A stretch of 64,000 bases of DNA, from contig NZ_JAODIM010000040.1 of assembly GCF_025527015.1 (NCBI RefSeq), positions 310,001 to 374,000 on the forward strand, in the 5' to 3' direction. Source of the DNA: Winslowiella arboricola. GTDB taxonomy: Bacteria; Pseudomonadota; Gammaproteobacteria; Enterobacterales; Enterobacteriaceae. The notes beneath the pieces are model-generated. The model had not been told where the DNA came from and searched no databases. It saw only the letters and a program-made list of their open reading frames with translations. Shown here one piece after another: positions 1-8,708 of this stretch. Position 1 is the first letter of the stretch; each line of letters opens with the position of its first letter. A program made the translations under genes and the position numbers.

Positions 1-240
1 AAAGCGCCCGGTGCGGAAAGCCTGCTGCAGGTTTTTCTCCGGGATGTAAGCCATCCGCTCCTGCACGCTGTAAAACAGTGAAAAGTGTTTGCCGACAATC
101 TCTTCAGACAGGTAGCCTTTGGCTCGCTGCGCGCCCGCATTCCAGTTCGCGACGGTGCCATCTGGTTTCAGCATATAAATGGCGTAATCAACCACGCTCT
201 GCACCAGCAGTCGATACATTACATCAGAGTTTTCATTCAT
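1..240 (-). CDS. PAS-domain sensor protein, N-terminal part (cut by window edge)
   Basis: The frame is open from an ATG at 238-240 to the left edge, so only the first 80 residues are seen. They begin MNENSDVMYRLL and contain DYAIYMLKPDGTVANWN, then GAQRAKGY, then EEIVGKHFSLFY. This is the usual start of a PAS (S-box) sensory domain, with the G-x-x-x-x-W-N and the F-x-x-F-Y parts in place. In this family the PAS domain is normally followed by a histidine kinase or GGDEF/EAL output, but that part lies outside the window, so the output is unknown. The 262 bases between it and the divergent mdcR must hold both promoters; I see no clear operator there. Confidence 0.8.
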   Translation of the reverse strand, partial: MNENSDVMYRLLVQSVVDYAIYMLKPDGTVANWNAGAQRAKGYLSEEIVGKHFSLFYSVQERMAYIPEKNLQQAFRTGRF

Positions 241-502
241 TATTTTTTTAATCCGATTGCTGAGCAGGTTGAAGAGAACAAGAAAAATACGGCAAGATTA
301 ATCAATGTCTTAATCAGCTATTAACTGAAAATGCCAATGCCCACAAGTGACTATCAAGCGATAGTCACAGTTTGTCTGATAATCTATCGGCACTGATGAA
401 AAAACATTCATAGCTATTTTGTGCTCTGGTCAGGTCTGATGCGCCCTGCCGCCCGACAATGTGCTTATTTACAGTCAGTTAATTTCGGCATAAGGTCTGC
501 AG

Positions 503-1453
503 ATGAAAATTGATGCTGATATCACTTTCCGCAAACTGGAAATCTTTATTGCGTTTATGGCGAATGGCAATATTGCCCGTACCGCCGAAGCGCTGGGTCT
601 GAGCAGCGTTAGCGTGCATCGTGCGCTGCACACGCTGGAAGAGAGCGTACGCTGCCCGCTATTTATGCATAAAGGGCGTAATCTGCTGCCGCTGCCGGCT
701 GCGCATACCCTGCTGGCGCACAGTGTCGATGCGGTGGAGGTGATGGCGTGCGGCATTGACGAAGCGCGAAAAGCCGCTGGCGTCGGCCAGGGACGGATGC
801 GGGTTGGCACGCTCTATTCTCTGACGCTGGAAACCGTACCGCGTCTGATTATGGGCATGAAACTGCGGCGGCCGGAGCTGGAACTGGAGCTGATGATGGG
901 CTCCAACCAGATGCTGCTGAATAAGCTGGAAGAGGGTCAGCTGGATGCTATTTTACTGTCAGTGACCGACAGCCAGATCGATACCCATCGCCATCAGGTA
1001 TTGCCGCTATTTGAAGATGATATATTTCTCGCCGCCCCTGCCAGTTCAGCGCTGAATATCAGCGGTGAAGCGGATCTGCGTGACTTTCGCCAGCAGAAGT
1101 TTGTCTCGCTGGCGGAGGGCTTCGCCACCTATCACGGTTTTCAGGAAGCCTTCCATGTCGCCGGTTTTGAGCCGGATATTGTGATGCGCGTTAATGACAT
1201 CTTTTCGATGCTGAGTCTGGTGCAGGCGGGAGTGGGCTTTACCCTGGTGCCGGGCCGGATGAAAAAGGTGTATGAAAATTCGCTGCAACTGATGAAGCTG
1301 GCTGAGCCGTATCAGATGCGGCAAACCATCGCTATCGTCTTTAACCGCAACCGCGAATATGACCCCAATATTCTGGCGCTAACGGCTGAAGGCCGCATGT
1401 ACAGCCGCGACACCGCTTTTAGCGCAGCGCCCGCACCCGCTGCGCCAGTTTAA
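503..1453 (+). CDS. mdcR: LysR-type regulator of malonate decarboxylase genes
   Basis: This is a 316-residue LysR-family activator. The N-terminal winged helix (about residues 8-65) has the typical NIARTAEALGLSSVSVHRAL recognition segment, and the rest is a periplasmic-binding-protein-like effector domain that would sense malonate or a derivative. The start at 503 has an AAGG about 7 bases upstream. The gene converges on mdcH and their 3' ends overlap by 35 bases. Assignment to MdcR rests on LysR family membership plus its place at the end of a complete mdc cluster, as in Klebsiella and Acinetobacter. Its own promoter lies in the gap shared with the PAS gene, so it is transcribed separately from mdcA-H. 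Confidence 0.85.
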   Translation: MKIDADITFRKLEIFIAFMANGNIARTAEALGLSSVSVHRALHTLEESVRCPLFMHKGRNLLPLPAAHTLLAHSVDAVEVMACGIDEARKAAGVGQGRMRVGTLYSLTLETVPRLIMGMKLRRPELELELMMGSNQMLLNKLEEGQLDAILLSVTDSQIDTHRHQVLPLFEDDIFLAAPASSALNISGEADLRDFRQQKFVSLAEGFATYHGFQEAFHVAGFEPDIVMRVNDIFSMLSLVQAGVGFTLVPGRMKKVYENSLQLMKLAEPYQMRQTIAIVFNRNREYDPNILALTAEGRMYSRDTAFSAAPAPAAPV

Positions 1454-2321
1454 CCGCCAGTTCGCTGCCGCTCTGCTCCAGCGCGATAGCTTCACCATGG
1501 GAAAACGCCTGCCGCGTCAGGCCGCTCAGCACCGCGCCCGGCGGCATCTCAATCGCCAGCCCGACTTCGCGCTCGCTGGCGGCCACCATAGCCTCATGCC
1601 AGCAAACGGTATGCGCCATATTCAGCGCTAAATCCTGCGCAATACGCTGCGGCTGCCACAACACGCGGCCGCTGCTGCCGCTGAGATAGCCATAGCGCGG
1701 ACGCTGCAATGTCACCCGGGTAAAAGCCGCCACCAGCTGCTGCGCCGGTGCATTAAGTAACGCGCAGTGCGAGGGCACGCTAACCGCCAGCCGACATGCT
1801 TTGCTTGCTCCTGCCGCCAGCGCACGCTGCGCGGTTGCCGCCATCTGCGCATCGCTACCGGCAATCACCAGTTGCTGTTCAGCATTGATATTCGCCAGAT
1901 ACGTTGCGCCCAGCAATGGCTCCAGCTGGTGCTGCGTCAGACCGACAATCGCGGTAAGACCGTAACCCTGTGGATACGCCTGCTCCATCAGTTCACCACG
2001 CAAGGCCACCAGTCTGACCGCATCGCTAAAGCTCAGCGCACCGGCCACTACCGCCGCCGGAAACGCACCAATCGACAGACCGCTGACAAAATCCGGTGCC
2101 ACCTGCTGCGCAATAAGCTGTCGCGCCCAGGCCACACCGCAGATCAATAAACTGAGCTGCACCGCCCGGGTATGTTGCAGCGCCGTGGCGCTGTCGAGCT
2201 GGCGCGCATCCTCGCCGAGGATATCACTGGCGCAATCCAGTATGCTGTCGCCATCCGGCAGGTTCTGCAACATACCGGGACGCTGGGGACCTTGTCCCGG
2301 AAAGGTAAATAAGATTTTCAT
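1419..2321 (-). CDS. mdcH: Malonate decarboxylase subunit epsilon (malonyl-CoA:ACP transacylase)
   Basis: The protein loads malonyl onto the prosthetic group of the MdcC carrier and so starts the catalytic cycle of malonate decarboxylase. It has the FabD-like acyltransferase fold: FTFPGQGPQRPGM near the N-terminus, the nucleophile elbow GLSIG (GxSxG), and the later PSHCALL histidine segment. The start used here is the ATG at 2321 (MKILFTF), preceded by a strong AGGAGG. The longer open frame up to 2399 lies inside mdcG and is unlikely to be translated. The start codon overlaps the mdcG stop as ATGA, indicating translational coupling. About 300 residues is normal for the family. Confidence 0.93.
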   Translation of the reverse strand: MKILFTFPGQGPQRPGMLQNLPDGDSILDCASDILGEDARQLDSATALQHTRAVQLSLLICGVAWARQLIAQQVAPDFVSGLSIGAFPAAVVAGALSFSDAVRLVALRGELMEQAYPQGYGLTAIVGLTQHQLEPLLGATYLANINAEQQLVIAGSDAQMAATAQRALAAGASKACRLAVSVPSHCALLNAPAQQLVAAFTRVTLQRPRYGYLSGSSGRVLWQPQRIAQDLALNMAHTVCWHEAMVAASEREVGLAIEMPPGAVLSGLTRQAFSHGEAIALEQSGSELAVKLAQRVRALR

Positions 2322-2929
2322 TTGGCCTCCTGCCACGGGTTTTGTGTAATACGCGGGCCATAATGGGTTTTCAGCAATACCCGGCCATCGCGCAGCCATT
2401 CATTGAGGGCGAAAGCACCGTAAGGAGTTTCTATCTGAGTGTTCGCCCGACACGGCAGGCTGGCGACCATCCGGCTCCAGCGCGCCAGTTCTTCAGCGGC
2501 CAGCGGCTGCGGCGCGCGGATCAGCAGATCGAGATCGCTGTCGCCATGCATCACCGGCACTTCACTGGCCAGCGCAAATCCGCAACTGCCGGTAATCCCC
2601 CACGACCACGACCAGGGTTGCTGCGCCAGCAAAATCGCCGCCTGTACCGGCTGCTGTGAGACAAAAGGCGAGCGCAGCAGCAACGGGACATCGGCCAGCG
2701 CTTCCGGCGCCAGCGTGCGCCGGATAGCGTCAGGCGCCACCCAGGCCGCTGCGCGCTGGTCGCGTCGCAGGCCACGCACGCCAACCGCAATCAGCCCCTG
2801 TGGATGAATGTCACGTCGCACCACCAGCGGCAATGTTACGCGCCACTGGCTGCTGACCCATGCGGGCAGTTCGCCCTGCAGGGCGTTAACGGCATGCAGC
2901 CAGATCAGGTCGTGCGGGCGTGGCGACAT
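2318..2929 (-). CDS. mdcG: Phosphoribosyl-dephospho-CoA transferase (holo-ACP synthase of malonate decarboxylase)
   Basis: MdcG transfers the 2'-(5''-phosphoribosyl)-3'-dephospho-CoA group onto the carrier protein MdcC, using the precursor made by MdcB. The 203 residues include GITGSCGFALASE and HGDSDLDLLI; the DSDLD motif is the metal-binding Asp-x-Asp of a nucleotidyltransferase fold. An AGGA lies about 10 bases before the start at 2929. The stop overlaps the mdcH start and the gene begins 5 bases after the mdcF stop, so it is an inner gene of the mdc operon. Length and position fit MdcG of Klebsiella-type clusters. Confidence 0.92.
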   Translation of the reverse strand: MSPRPHDLIWLHAVNALQGELPAWVSSQWRVTLPLVVRRDIHPQGLIAVGVRGLRRDQRAAAWVAPDAIRRTLAPEALADVPLLLRSPFVSQQPVQAAILLAQQPWSWSWGITGSCGFALASEVPVMHGDSDLDLLIRAPQPLAAEELARWSRMVASLPCRANTQIETPYGAFALNEWLRDGRVLLKTHYGPRITQNPWQEAK

Positions 2930-2933
2930 CGGT

Positions 2934-3893
2934 TCAGATTCCTGCGGTCAGTGAGATAAATAGCGGCAGGGTGACAATACAGAGCACTGAACTAATCAGC
3001 AATGTGGCTTCAGCATCCGGCGACTCAACGCCAAAGCGGTTGCCAAACACCACGCCAAAGAAACCAGCTGACAGTGCCACCATCAGGATCGCGGTGATCG
3101 CCAGCGATCCATGTATGCCCAGCATTAACACCAGCCCCCAGGCAATAAACGGCTGCACCAGCATGGTTACCAGGCTGCCGATAATTACCACCCGATTAAT
3201 TTTCAGCTGGCGCGCCGACAGAATCACCCCGGTCAGGAACAGCGCTGCCGCGGTGGCGGCCAGACCCAGTGGTTTTATTGAGGTCAGCAGCAGTTCCGGC
3301 ATCCGCAGGCCAAAAGCGGACAGCACCACGCCAAGCAGCGGTCCCCAGACAATCGGTTTGGTAACGGAACGCCACATCAGCACCGGCAACATCGCCAGCG
3401 AAGAACCGGCATCGCCACCTGCTTTTAACGCTTTCTCACGTTCGAGGATCAGCAGGCAGAATGGCGTCATCAGCACCGAACCGCAGGCAATCGACACCGC
3501 TACTGACAGCGACGTGGTGGAGCCATCGCCCAGCACGCTGCTGAGAATCGGCAGGCCCAGCGCGGCATAGTTTGGCAACGCAACGGTCAGGGTCAGCACC
3601 GCCGCATCCTGCGGGGTTTTACCAAACACTTTGGTACACAGCAGATAGATAGCGCCATAGGTGATCCACATCGCCAGCGTCAGTACCACCACCAGCGGCC
3701 ACTGCTGCACAATCCCGCTCCATGGCGTCTGCACGGTGGCGGCAAACAGCGCCGCAGGCAGGGCAAAATCCATCACAAAAATATTCAGCAGTGAGACGTT
3801 ATGGTTATCGACCATTTTCGCCTTACCGGCATAAAAACCTAACAGCATAATAATAAAGATCGGTGCAAGGGCATGAACAATTACGTAAGTCAT
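2934..3893 (-). CDS. mdcF: Malonate transporter, auxin efflux carrier (AEC) family
   Basis: This is a 319-residue inner-membrane protein with about ten hydrophobic segments in the two five-helix halves usual for AEC carriers. It begins MTYVIVHALAPIFIIMLLGF, a typical AEC start. It lies between mdcE and mdcG, where Klebsiella-type clusters carry mdcF, and no mdcLM transporter pair is present. Malonate uptake is therefore inferred from family and context; the substrate cannot be read from the sequence. A 108-base gap separates it from the mdcE stop, the largest gap in the operon, but no terminator is evident there. Confidence 0.85.
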   Translation of the reverse strand: MTYVIVHALAPIFIIMLLGFYAGKAKMVDNHNVSLLNIFVMDFALPAALFAATVQTPWSGIVQQWPLVVVLTLAMWITYGAIYLLCTKVFGKTPQDAAVLTLTVALPNYAALGLPILSSVLGDGSTTSLSVAVSIACGSVLMTPFCLLILEREKALKAGGDAGSSLAMLPVLMWRSVTKPIVWGPLLGVVLSAFGLRMPELLLTSIKPLGLAATAAALFLTGVILSARQLKINRVVIIGSLVTMLVQPFIAWGLVLMLGIHGSLAITAILMVALSAGFFGVVFGNRFGVESPDAEATLLISSVLCIVTLPLFISLTAGI

Positions 3894-4001
3894 AAATCAC
3901 CTGTTAACAATTAGTTAAGATTAAGCACAGGCGCGATGAGTTTATTATTTTTTCAGGGGTGGCCATCACGGACACCCCTGGCAGGTCTGTCTCAGAATGA
4001 T

Positions 4002-4805
4002 TTACCAGTCGGCGCGCATCCGTTCGCGCACCAGCGCGGAACTGCGGCGATTGGCGCCACGCAGGCGGTGACGCAGCGAACGATCGCCAGCACGCGCCTG
4101 ACTGACCGCGGCGATCAGAGTGTCGATCACCTGCTGACCATCAGCGGCAGTGGGCTGATCGGGTTGCTGAATATCCAGCAAGGTATCGAGTAAGCCCAGC
4201 GTCTGGTAGTTGCCAATGTCGTAGGCCATCGGTGGCACGGTGGCCGCCAGTTTCTCCAGCGCCTCAACGCTGCGCAGGGTGATGCGCGCCGCCGACTCTT
4301 TACCCATCGCATGAATCATCACGTCAGGATCGTTAAAGGCGATCAGCTGATTAGCCTGGTAACCATGCGCCAGAAACGCCCCGGACATCGCCTTACCGAC
4401 GATCAGACCAATCACCGGATGACCGGCCAGACGCGCTTTGGCGTACGCGCCTGCAGCGCCAGCCAGCGCCTGGTGAATGCCAAAAGCTTCTTCGCGGCGG
4501 CCATAGGCCTGGCTTGGCACATCAATCACCGCCACGATAATGCGTTTTTCCGCACGTCCGGCATCGGCGGCGACCGCTTCATTAACCACTTTGGCCAGCG
4601 TCCAGCCCTCCAGCAGTCCCACCTCCCCTCTGGCCGCGCGCGGATAGTGATTATCCGCATCCGGCACCACGGCGATAAACCGCGCCTGCTGACCCGCCAG
4701 ACTGCCATCCACCACCTGTACTGACGGGCAGAGACCTGACAGGCGCTGACCGCCTGCGCTTAGCAGTGAAAGCCAGCGTTCACCGCGACTGACTGGATGA
4801 CTCAT
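4002..4805 (-). CDS. mdcE: Malonate decarboxylase gamma subunit (decarboxylase, MdcE)
   Basis: MdcE works with MdcD as a crotonase/carboxyltransferase-type pair that decarboxylates the malonyl thioester held on MdcC, regenerating acetyl-MdcC and releasing CO2. The 267 residues contain VAVIDVPSQAYGRREEAFG, AYAKARLAGHPVIGLIVGKAMSGAFLA and FNDPDVMIHAMGKESAARI, which are typical of this subunit. The start at 4805 overlaps the end of mdcD by 4 bases (ATGA), so the two subunits are translationally coupled and probably made in equal amounts. Confidence 0.93.
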   Translation of the reverse strand: MSHPVSRGERWLSLLSAGGQRLSGLCPSVQVVDGSLAGQQARFIAVVPDADNHYPRAARGEVGLLEGWTLAKVVNEAVAADAGRAEKRIIVAVIDVPSQAYGRREEAFGIHQALAGAAGAYAKARLAGHPVIGLIVGKAMSGAFLAHGYQANQLIAFNDPDVMIHAMGKESAARITLRSVEALEKLAATVPPMAYDIGNYQTLGLLDTLLDIQQPDQPTAADGQQVIDTLIAAVSQARAGDRSLRHRLRGANRRSSALVRERMRADW

Positions 4806-5638
4806 AACCCCTCCTTGTCGGCGAACAGCTGTTGAATTTGCTGCGCGTCGGCCTGTTTGCTGGTATCGAACCGCTGCAACAGCGGCAGATAGTAGTGATA
4901 GTTATCAGAGCGATGCTGAACCGGCACCCCTTTGGCAATCGCCGCATTGACCGCCTGTTTCACCGCCTGGATACCGTCGCCGACCAGTGCATCGACCAGG
5001 CCGCTCTGGTAGCGCACTTCGCCGCCGGTCATGCTCCAGATAAACGGCCGATCGCGCGAGTCGTACTCATCGATTCCCGCTTCCTGCTCAATCACCTGCG
5101 GACCATTAAGACCGAGGCGCGCCTCGCGGGTAACGATCAGATAGCTGCATAACGCCGCCGCAATCGACATACCGCCAAAGCAGCCGACGGTGCCGGCAAT
5201 GACGCCAATCACCGGGGTATAGCGGCGCAGATCGACAATCGCCGCGTGGATATCGGCAATCGCCGCCAGCCCGAGGTTGGCTTCCTGCAGACGCACGCCA
5301 CCGGTTTCCAGACACAGTACCGCCTGGGTGGCAATGCCGTTGCGGTTATCTTCCGCCGCCAGCTCCAGCGCCGCCGCCATTTTCGCGCCGGAGACTTCGC
5401 CCATACTGCCGCCCTGGAACGCCCCTTCGACGGCGATAACCACCGCTGGCTGACCATTAATTGTGCCTTTGGCGACCACCATGCCGTCATCGGCTTGCGG
5501 CACAATGCCCTGGCCGCTCAGCCACGGTGAAGTGATGGCGGCAAAAGGGTCGAGCAGTTCACGGAAGCTGCCGCTATCCAGCAGCTGACGGGCACGCTCA
5601 CGCGCTTTCAGCTCGATAAAACTGCGATCGTCACGCAT
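4802..5638 (-). CDS. mdcD: Malonate decarboxylase beta subunit (MdcD)
   Basis: This is the carboxyltransferase-like beta subunit that forms the decarboxylase active site with MdcE. Visible family features are ELLDPFAAITSPWL, the long GAFQGGSMGEVSGAKMAAAL segment and GVIAGTVGCFGGMSIAAALC, an oxyanion-hole-type glycine cluster. The start used is the ATG at 5638 (MRDDRSF), with GAGGAGG 6-7 bases upstream. The frame stays open to 5698, but that extension overlaps mdcC deeply and lacks a ribosome site. With this start mdcD overlaps the mdcC stop by 8 bases and encodes 278 residues. Confidence 0.92.
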   Translation of the reverse strand: MRDDRSFIELKARERARQLLDSGSFRELLDPFAAITSPWLSGQGIVPQADDGMVVAKGTINGQPAVVIAVEGAFQGGSMGEVSGAKMAAALELAAEDNRNGIATQAVLCLETGGVRLQEANLGLAAIADIHAAIVDLRRYTPVIGVIAGTVGCFGGMSIAAALCSYLIVTREARLGLNGPQVIEQEAGIDEYDSRDRPFIWSMTGGEVRYQSGLVDALVGDGIQAVKQAVNAAIAKGVPVQHRSDNYHYYLPLLQRFDTSKQADAQQIQQLFADKEGL

Positions 5639-5930
5639 CGCTCGCCTCCTCAAATACCTGTTCAATTCGGATGCGCGCCACACCAGGCGTGGCGCCAAAG
5701 TCGTGAATGGTCAGCGTACCGCCCGGCAGGCTGCTGAGCGCGGTTAAGCGGTCAAACAGCGCACGCCAGCGCGCTTCGCTGTTGTCTACCGAGGTGGTAA
5801 TGGCGACATGCAGCGTGCTGTCAGTGTTCGCCACAAACAGCGCTTCCAGATCGCCAGAACCCACCACGCCCGCCAGCGCTCTGCCTTGCAGGGTGCGCGT
5901 GGCCGGAAACGATAAGGTGATTTGTTCCAT
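5631..5930 (-). CDS. mdcC: Malonate decarboxylase acyl carrier protein (delta subunit)
   Basis: This 99-residue carrier holds the thiol cofactor 2'-(5''-phosphoribosyl)-3'-dephospho-CoA on a serine. The serine of GVVGSGDLEALF near residue 27 fits the known attachment motif. MdcA, MdcH and the MdcDE pair all act on this carrier, and MdcB and MdcG make and attach its cofactor. The start at 5930 begins MEQITLSFPAT. The end overlaps mdcD. The size is usual for MdcC and shorter than the carrier domains of biotin-dependent enzymes, which matches the biotin-independent cytosolic type of malonate decarboxylase. Confidence 0.93.
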   Translation of the reverse strand: MEQITLSFPATRTLQGRALAGVVGSGDLEALFVANTDSTLHVAITTSVDNSEARWRALFDRLTALSSLPGGTLTIHDFGATPGVARIRIEQVFEEASDA

Positions 5931-5947
5931 AACGTCCTCTCAGATAA

Positions 5948-6802
5948 TTAATGTTCTGTTATTCGGTCTAAAAACAGGGTGGCCGCCAGCAGATCCGCGG
6001 CGCCACCCGGCGAGGCATTTAATGCCAGCATCTGACTGTCCAGCCGCGCCAGGGCTGCACGTCCGGCAGGCTGCGCACAGCCGCCCGCGATCAGCACTGC
6101 TTTTGCGCCCTGCTGCATCGCCTGTAAACCAGCCAGCCCGGCGCGCGACAGCACACAGGTGTCGCTTAACGAGGTCATAATCGCCATCAGCGCATCAAGT
6201 TGCGCCGCTGCTTCACTGGCGCCCTGTTGACGGCTGCGATGCAGCTGCGGCAGCGCCAGCTGCATCACATGCGGAAAGCGCTGCTGCGCCTCTTCACGCG
6301 CCCCCGGCAACTGATAGCGCTGAGTAGCACGCAGACCTTTGCTAAACGACTTCGGCGCGGCCTCATCAGGCAGCTGTGCCAGACGAGCTGCACTGTCAGT
6401 AATTAGCACCGCGCTGGCGCTATCACCCTGCATCGCCGCCGCCGACACCAGCAGCCCCAGCGCCCAGATAGCGCCGCGATGGGTATTTACCCCGTTGGTG
6501 GCCGCCATCATGCTGGCTTCACCCTCGCGCCCCAGTTTTCCGACCTGCTGACGTAGCGCGATATCCGCACGGCGCTGCCAGCTGTGCAGCGCCAGCTGAC
6601 AGAAGGTTGGCGTCAGGCTGTGGGCGGAGCGCTCCATTAGCGCCAGGCTTAAATCCTGGTGCGCGCCGTTGCCGCGGGCATCCACCAGTCCGGGTTTCGG
6701 ACTGAGACGGGCTTCAGCAATCAGACAATCCGTCGCCACTCTGGCCAGACGTTCGGCGTACTGCTCAGCGTCAGTGGCGGAAAAACCGGGTTGTAGCCTC
6801 AT
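5948..6802 (-). CDS. mdcB: Triphosphoribosyl-dephospho-CoA synthase
   Basis: MdcB joins ATP and dephospho-CoA into the triphosphoribosyl precursor of the MdcC prosthetic group. It is homologous to CitG. The 284 residues contain the CitG/MdcB signatures EARLSPKPGLVDARGNGAH and NGVNTHRGAIWALGLL. The start codon overlaps the mdcA stop as TAATG (1 base), so it is coupled to mdcA. A 17-base gap leads to mdcC. Length agrees with the family. Its presence with mdcG shows the cluster can mature its own carrier protein. Confidence 0.93.
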   Translation of the reverse strand: MRLQPGFSATDAEQYAERLARVATDCLIAEARLSPKPGLVDARGNGAHQDLSLALMERSAHSLTPTFCQLALHSWQRRADIALRQQVGKLGREGEASMMAATNGVNTHRGAIWALGLLVSAAAMQGDSASAVLITDSAARLAQLPDEAAPKSFSKGLRATQRYQLPGAREEAQQRFPHVMQLALPQLHRSRQQGASEAAAQLDALMAIMTSLSDTCVLSRAGLAGLQAMQQGAKAVLIAGGCAQPAGRAALARLDSQMLALNASPGGAADLLAATLFLDRITEH

Positions 6803-8457
6803 TACCAGCTCCGGAATTTCGCTGGCGGGTTATATAAACCGCCGGACCATTCGACCAGATCCGCCACGCTACCGGCCGCCAGCAGTGAACGACTGGCTTC
6901 GGTACGGCGGATCCCCAGATCTTCCGGGAACGCCACTTTGCCTTCACGACGCAGCTGCGCCACCCGTGCGGCATCGACACCCAGCCCGATATCAGTAATA
7001 CCCGCTACCGCGGCTACCATCGCGCGACGCTCTTCCATCGACTGTGCCCGATAGAGATAGGCAATCCCCTCTTCGGTCAGCACATGGGTGACGTCATCGC
7101 CGTAGATCATCACCGGCGCCAGCGGCATCGCGGCGGCTTTCGCCACTTCAAGCGCATCGAGTTTTTCGACAAAGGTCGGTTTCACCCCGGCCTGGAAGGT
7201 TTCCACCATCTGCACCACCAGCTTACGACCGCGAACCATTGGATCGGGTTTGTCGATCATCGCCAGCCAGGCAGGCGTCGCGTGGCGACGGCCGTGTGGA
7301 TCGTGGCCCATATTTGGCGCGCCGCCGAAGCCGGATAGGCGTCCACGGGTTACGGTTGAAGAGTTGGCGTAGCCATCAATTTGCAGCGTCGAGCCAATAA
7401 ACATATCCACCGCGTATTGCCCGGCCAGCTGGCAGAAAGCACGATTCGATCGCATCGATCCGTCGGATCCGGTGAAGAACACATCCGGACGCGCAGCGAT
7501 ATAGTTTTCCATCCCCAGCTCGCTACCAAAGCTGTGGACACTCTCCACCCAGCCGCTTTCAATGGCGGGGATCAGGGTCGGATGCGGGTTAAGGGTCCAG
7601 TGACGGCAAATTTTGCCTTTCAGACCCAGCTGTTCACCGTAAGTCGGCAGCAGCAGTTCGATAGCGGCGGTATTAAAGCCAATACCGTGATTCAGCGACT
7701 GCACCTGATGCTCAGCGTAGATGCCTTTAATCGCCATCATCGCCATCAGGATATGTTCCTGTTTGATCATGCGCGGGTCGCGGGTAAACAGCGGTTCGAT
7801 AAAGAACGGCTTGTCGGCCACCACCACAAAATCGACCCAGGAACCGGGAATGTCAACGCGCGGCAGATCGCACTCGTCATCTACCAGTTCGTTGACCTGC
7901 GCAATCACCAGACCATCACGGAAAGCCGCGGCTTCCACCAGCGCTGGCGTATCTTCGGTGCTGGCACCGGTATAAAGATTGCCTTTGCGGTCGGCCTTAA
8001 AGCCCGCCACCAGCGCCACATTGGGGATCAGATCAACATACAGACGGGCATAGAGTTCGATATAGGTGTGGATCGCACCGATCTCCAGCACGCCATCTTC
8101 CAGCAGCTGCGAGATACGCAGACTCTGGGTGCCGGAGAAGGAGAAATCGAGTTTGCGGGCAATGCCTTTTTCGAAGATATCGAGATGCTCACTGCGTCCG
8201 ACACTCGGCATAATCATATGCAGATCGTGCACTTTCGCCGGATCGACTTCCGCCAGCATCCGTGAAAGAAAATCGGCCTGCTTCTGATTATTACCTTCGA
8301 GGATCACCCGATCGCCGGGAGCGATCAGTTTTTCCAGTAAAGCCGGTAAGTCGGCGGTGGGTAAGACTTTTCCCTGCAAATTGAGGGATGCGATGCGACG
8401 TCGCTTTTCGCTGCGGCGCGTATCCCAGACACGTGATGACGCTTGTCCAGGCAACAT
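6802..8457 (-). CDS. mdcA: Malonate decarboxylase alpha subunit (acetyl-ACP:malonate ACP transferase)
   Basis: MdcA exchanges acetyl for malonyl on the MdcC thiol, releasing acetate. The 551 residues follow the CoA-transferase-like pattern of the family: ILEGNNQKQADFLSRML, HDLHMIMPSVGRSEHLD, GNLYTGASTEDTPALVE, and FSGFGGAPNMGHDPHGRRHATPAW-like glycine and histidine runs near residue 390. It is the first gene of the minus-strand operon, so the operon promoter should lie between 8458 and about 8650, upstream of a palindromic repeat. MdcR probably acts there, though I could not single out a LysR box. Confidence 0.94.
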   Translation of the reverse strand: MLPGQASSRVWDTRRSEKRRRIASLNLQGKVLPTADLPALLEKLIAPGDRVILEGNNQKQADFLSRMLAEVDPAKVHDLHMIMPSVGRSEHLDIFEKGIARKLDFSFSGTQSLRISQLLEDGVLEIGAIHTYIELYARLYVDLIPNVALVAGFKADRKGNLYTGASTEDTPALVEAAAFRDGLVIAQVNELVDDECDLPRVDIPGSWVDFVVVADKPFFIEPLFTRDPRMIKQEHILMAMMAIKGIYAEHQVQSLNHGIGFNTAAIELLLPTYGEQLGLKGKICRHWTLNPHPTLIPAIESGWVESVHSFGSELGMENYIAARPDVFFTGSDGSMRSNRAFCQLAGQYAVDMFIGSTLQIDGYANSSTVTRGRLSGFGGAPNMGHDPHGRRHATPAWLAMIDKPDPMVRGRKLVVQMVETFQAGVKPTFVEKLDALEVAKAAAMPLAPVMIYGDDVTHVLTEEGIAYLYRAQSMEERRAMVAAVAGITDIGLGVDAARVAQLRREGKVAFPEDLGIRRTEASRSLLAAGSVADLVEWSGGLYNPPAKFRSW

Positions 8458-8655
8458 GGTTAACCTCCTGATTCAATTCAGTTCTGTGAATAACCTGACT
8501 GAGATGAATTTTAAGAAGTTGGTCCTGTTGCATCAATAAAGCCGCGCGACGGAACATTAGCCTGAGGGTAACGATTATAAATTTATCTTTATATTCATAT
8601 GGTTATAAAACACCAGGCGTGGCTGAGGTCACAAAATGGCAGCAATGAGTGGACA

Positions 8656-8700
8656 GGCGGCGAGAAGGCCGCCCCTGTATCAGTGCGGCCTTCTCGCCAC
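8656..8700. repeat. GC-rich palindrome (REP-like), copy 1
   Basis: The 14-base arms GGCGAGAAGGCCGC (8659-8672) and GCGGCCTTCTCGCC (8685-8698) are perfect inverted repeats around a 12-base loop. The arms share the GGCGGCGAGAA-GCCGCCCCT pattern with two other sites in this window (43227-43298 and 52877-52900). It sits just past the stop of the cupin gene and upstream of mdcA, so it may end cupin transcripts and shield the mdc promoter. There is no U-run, so a classic terminator is not shown. Confidence 0.75.
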
Positions 8701-8708
8701 AGGGAAAA

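Noticed and set aside
85-324. 79-residue plus-strand frame
   Set aside because: It is the shadow of the minus-strand PAS-domain gene, which reads clearly and enters from the left edge.
2920-3570. 216-residue plus-strand frame
   Set aside because: It is antisense to the membrane protein MdcF; the long open antisense frame comes from codon bias.
7381-8265. 294-residue plus-strand frame
   Set aside because: It lies antisense within mdcA, is rich in His, Gln and Arg, and matches no family.
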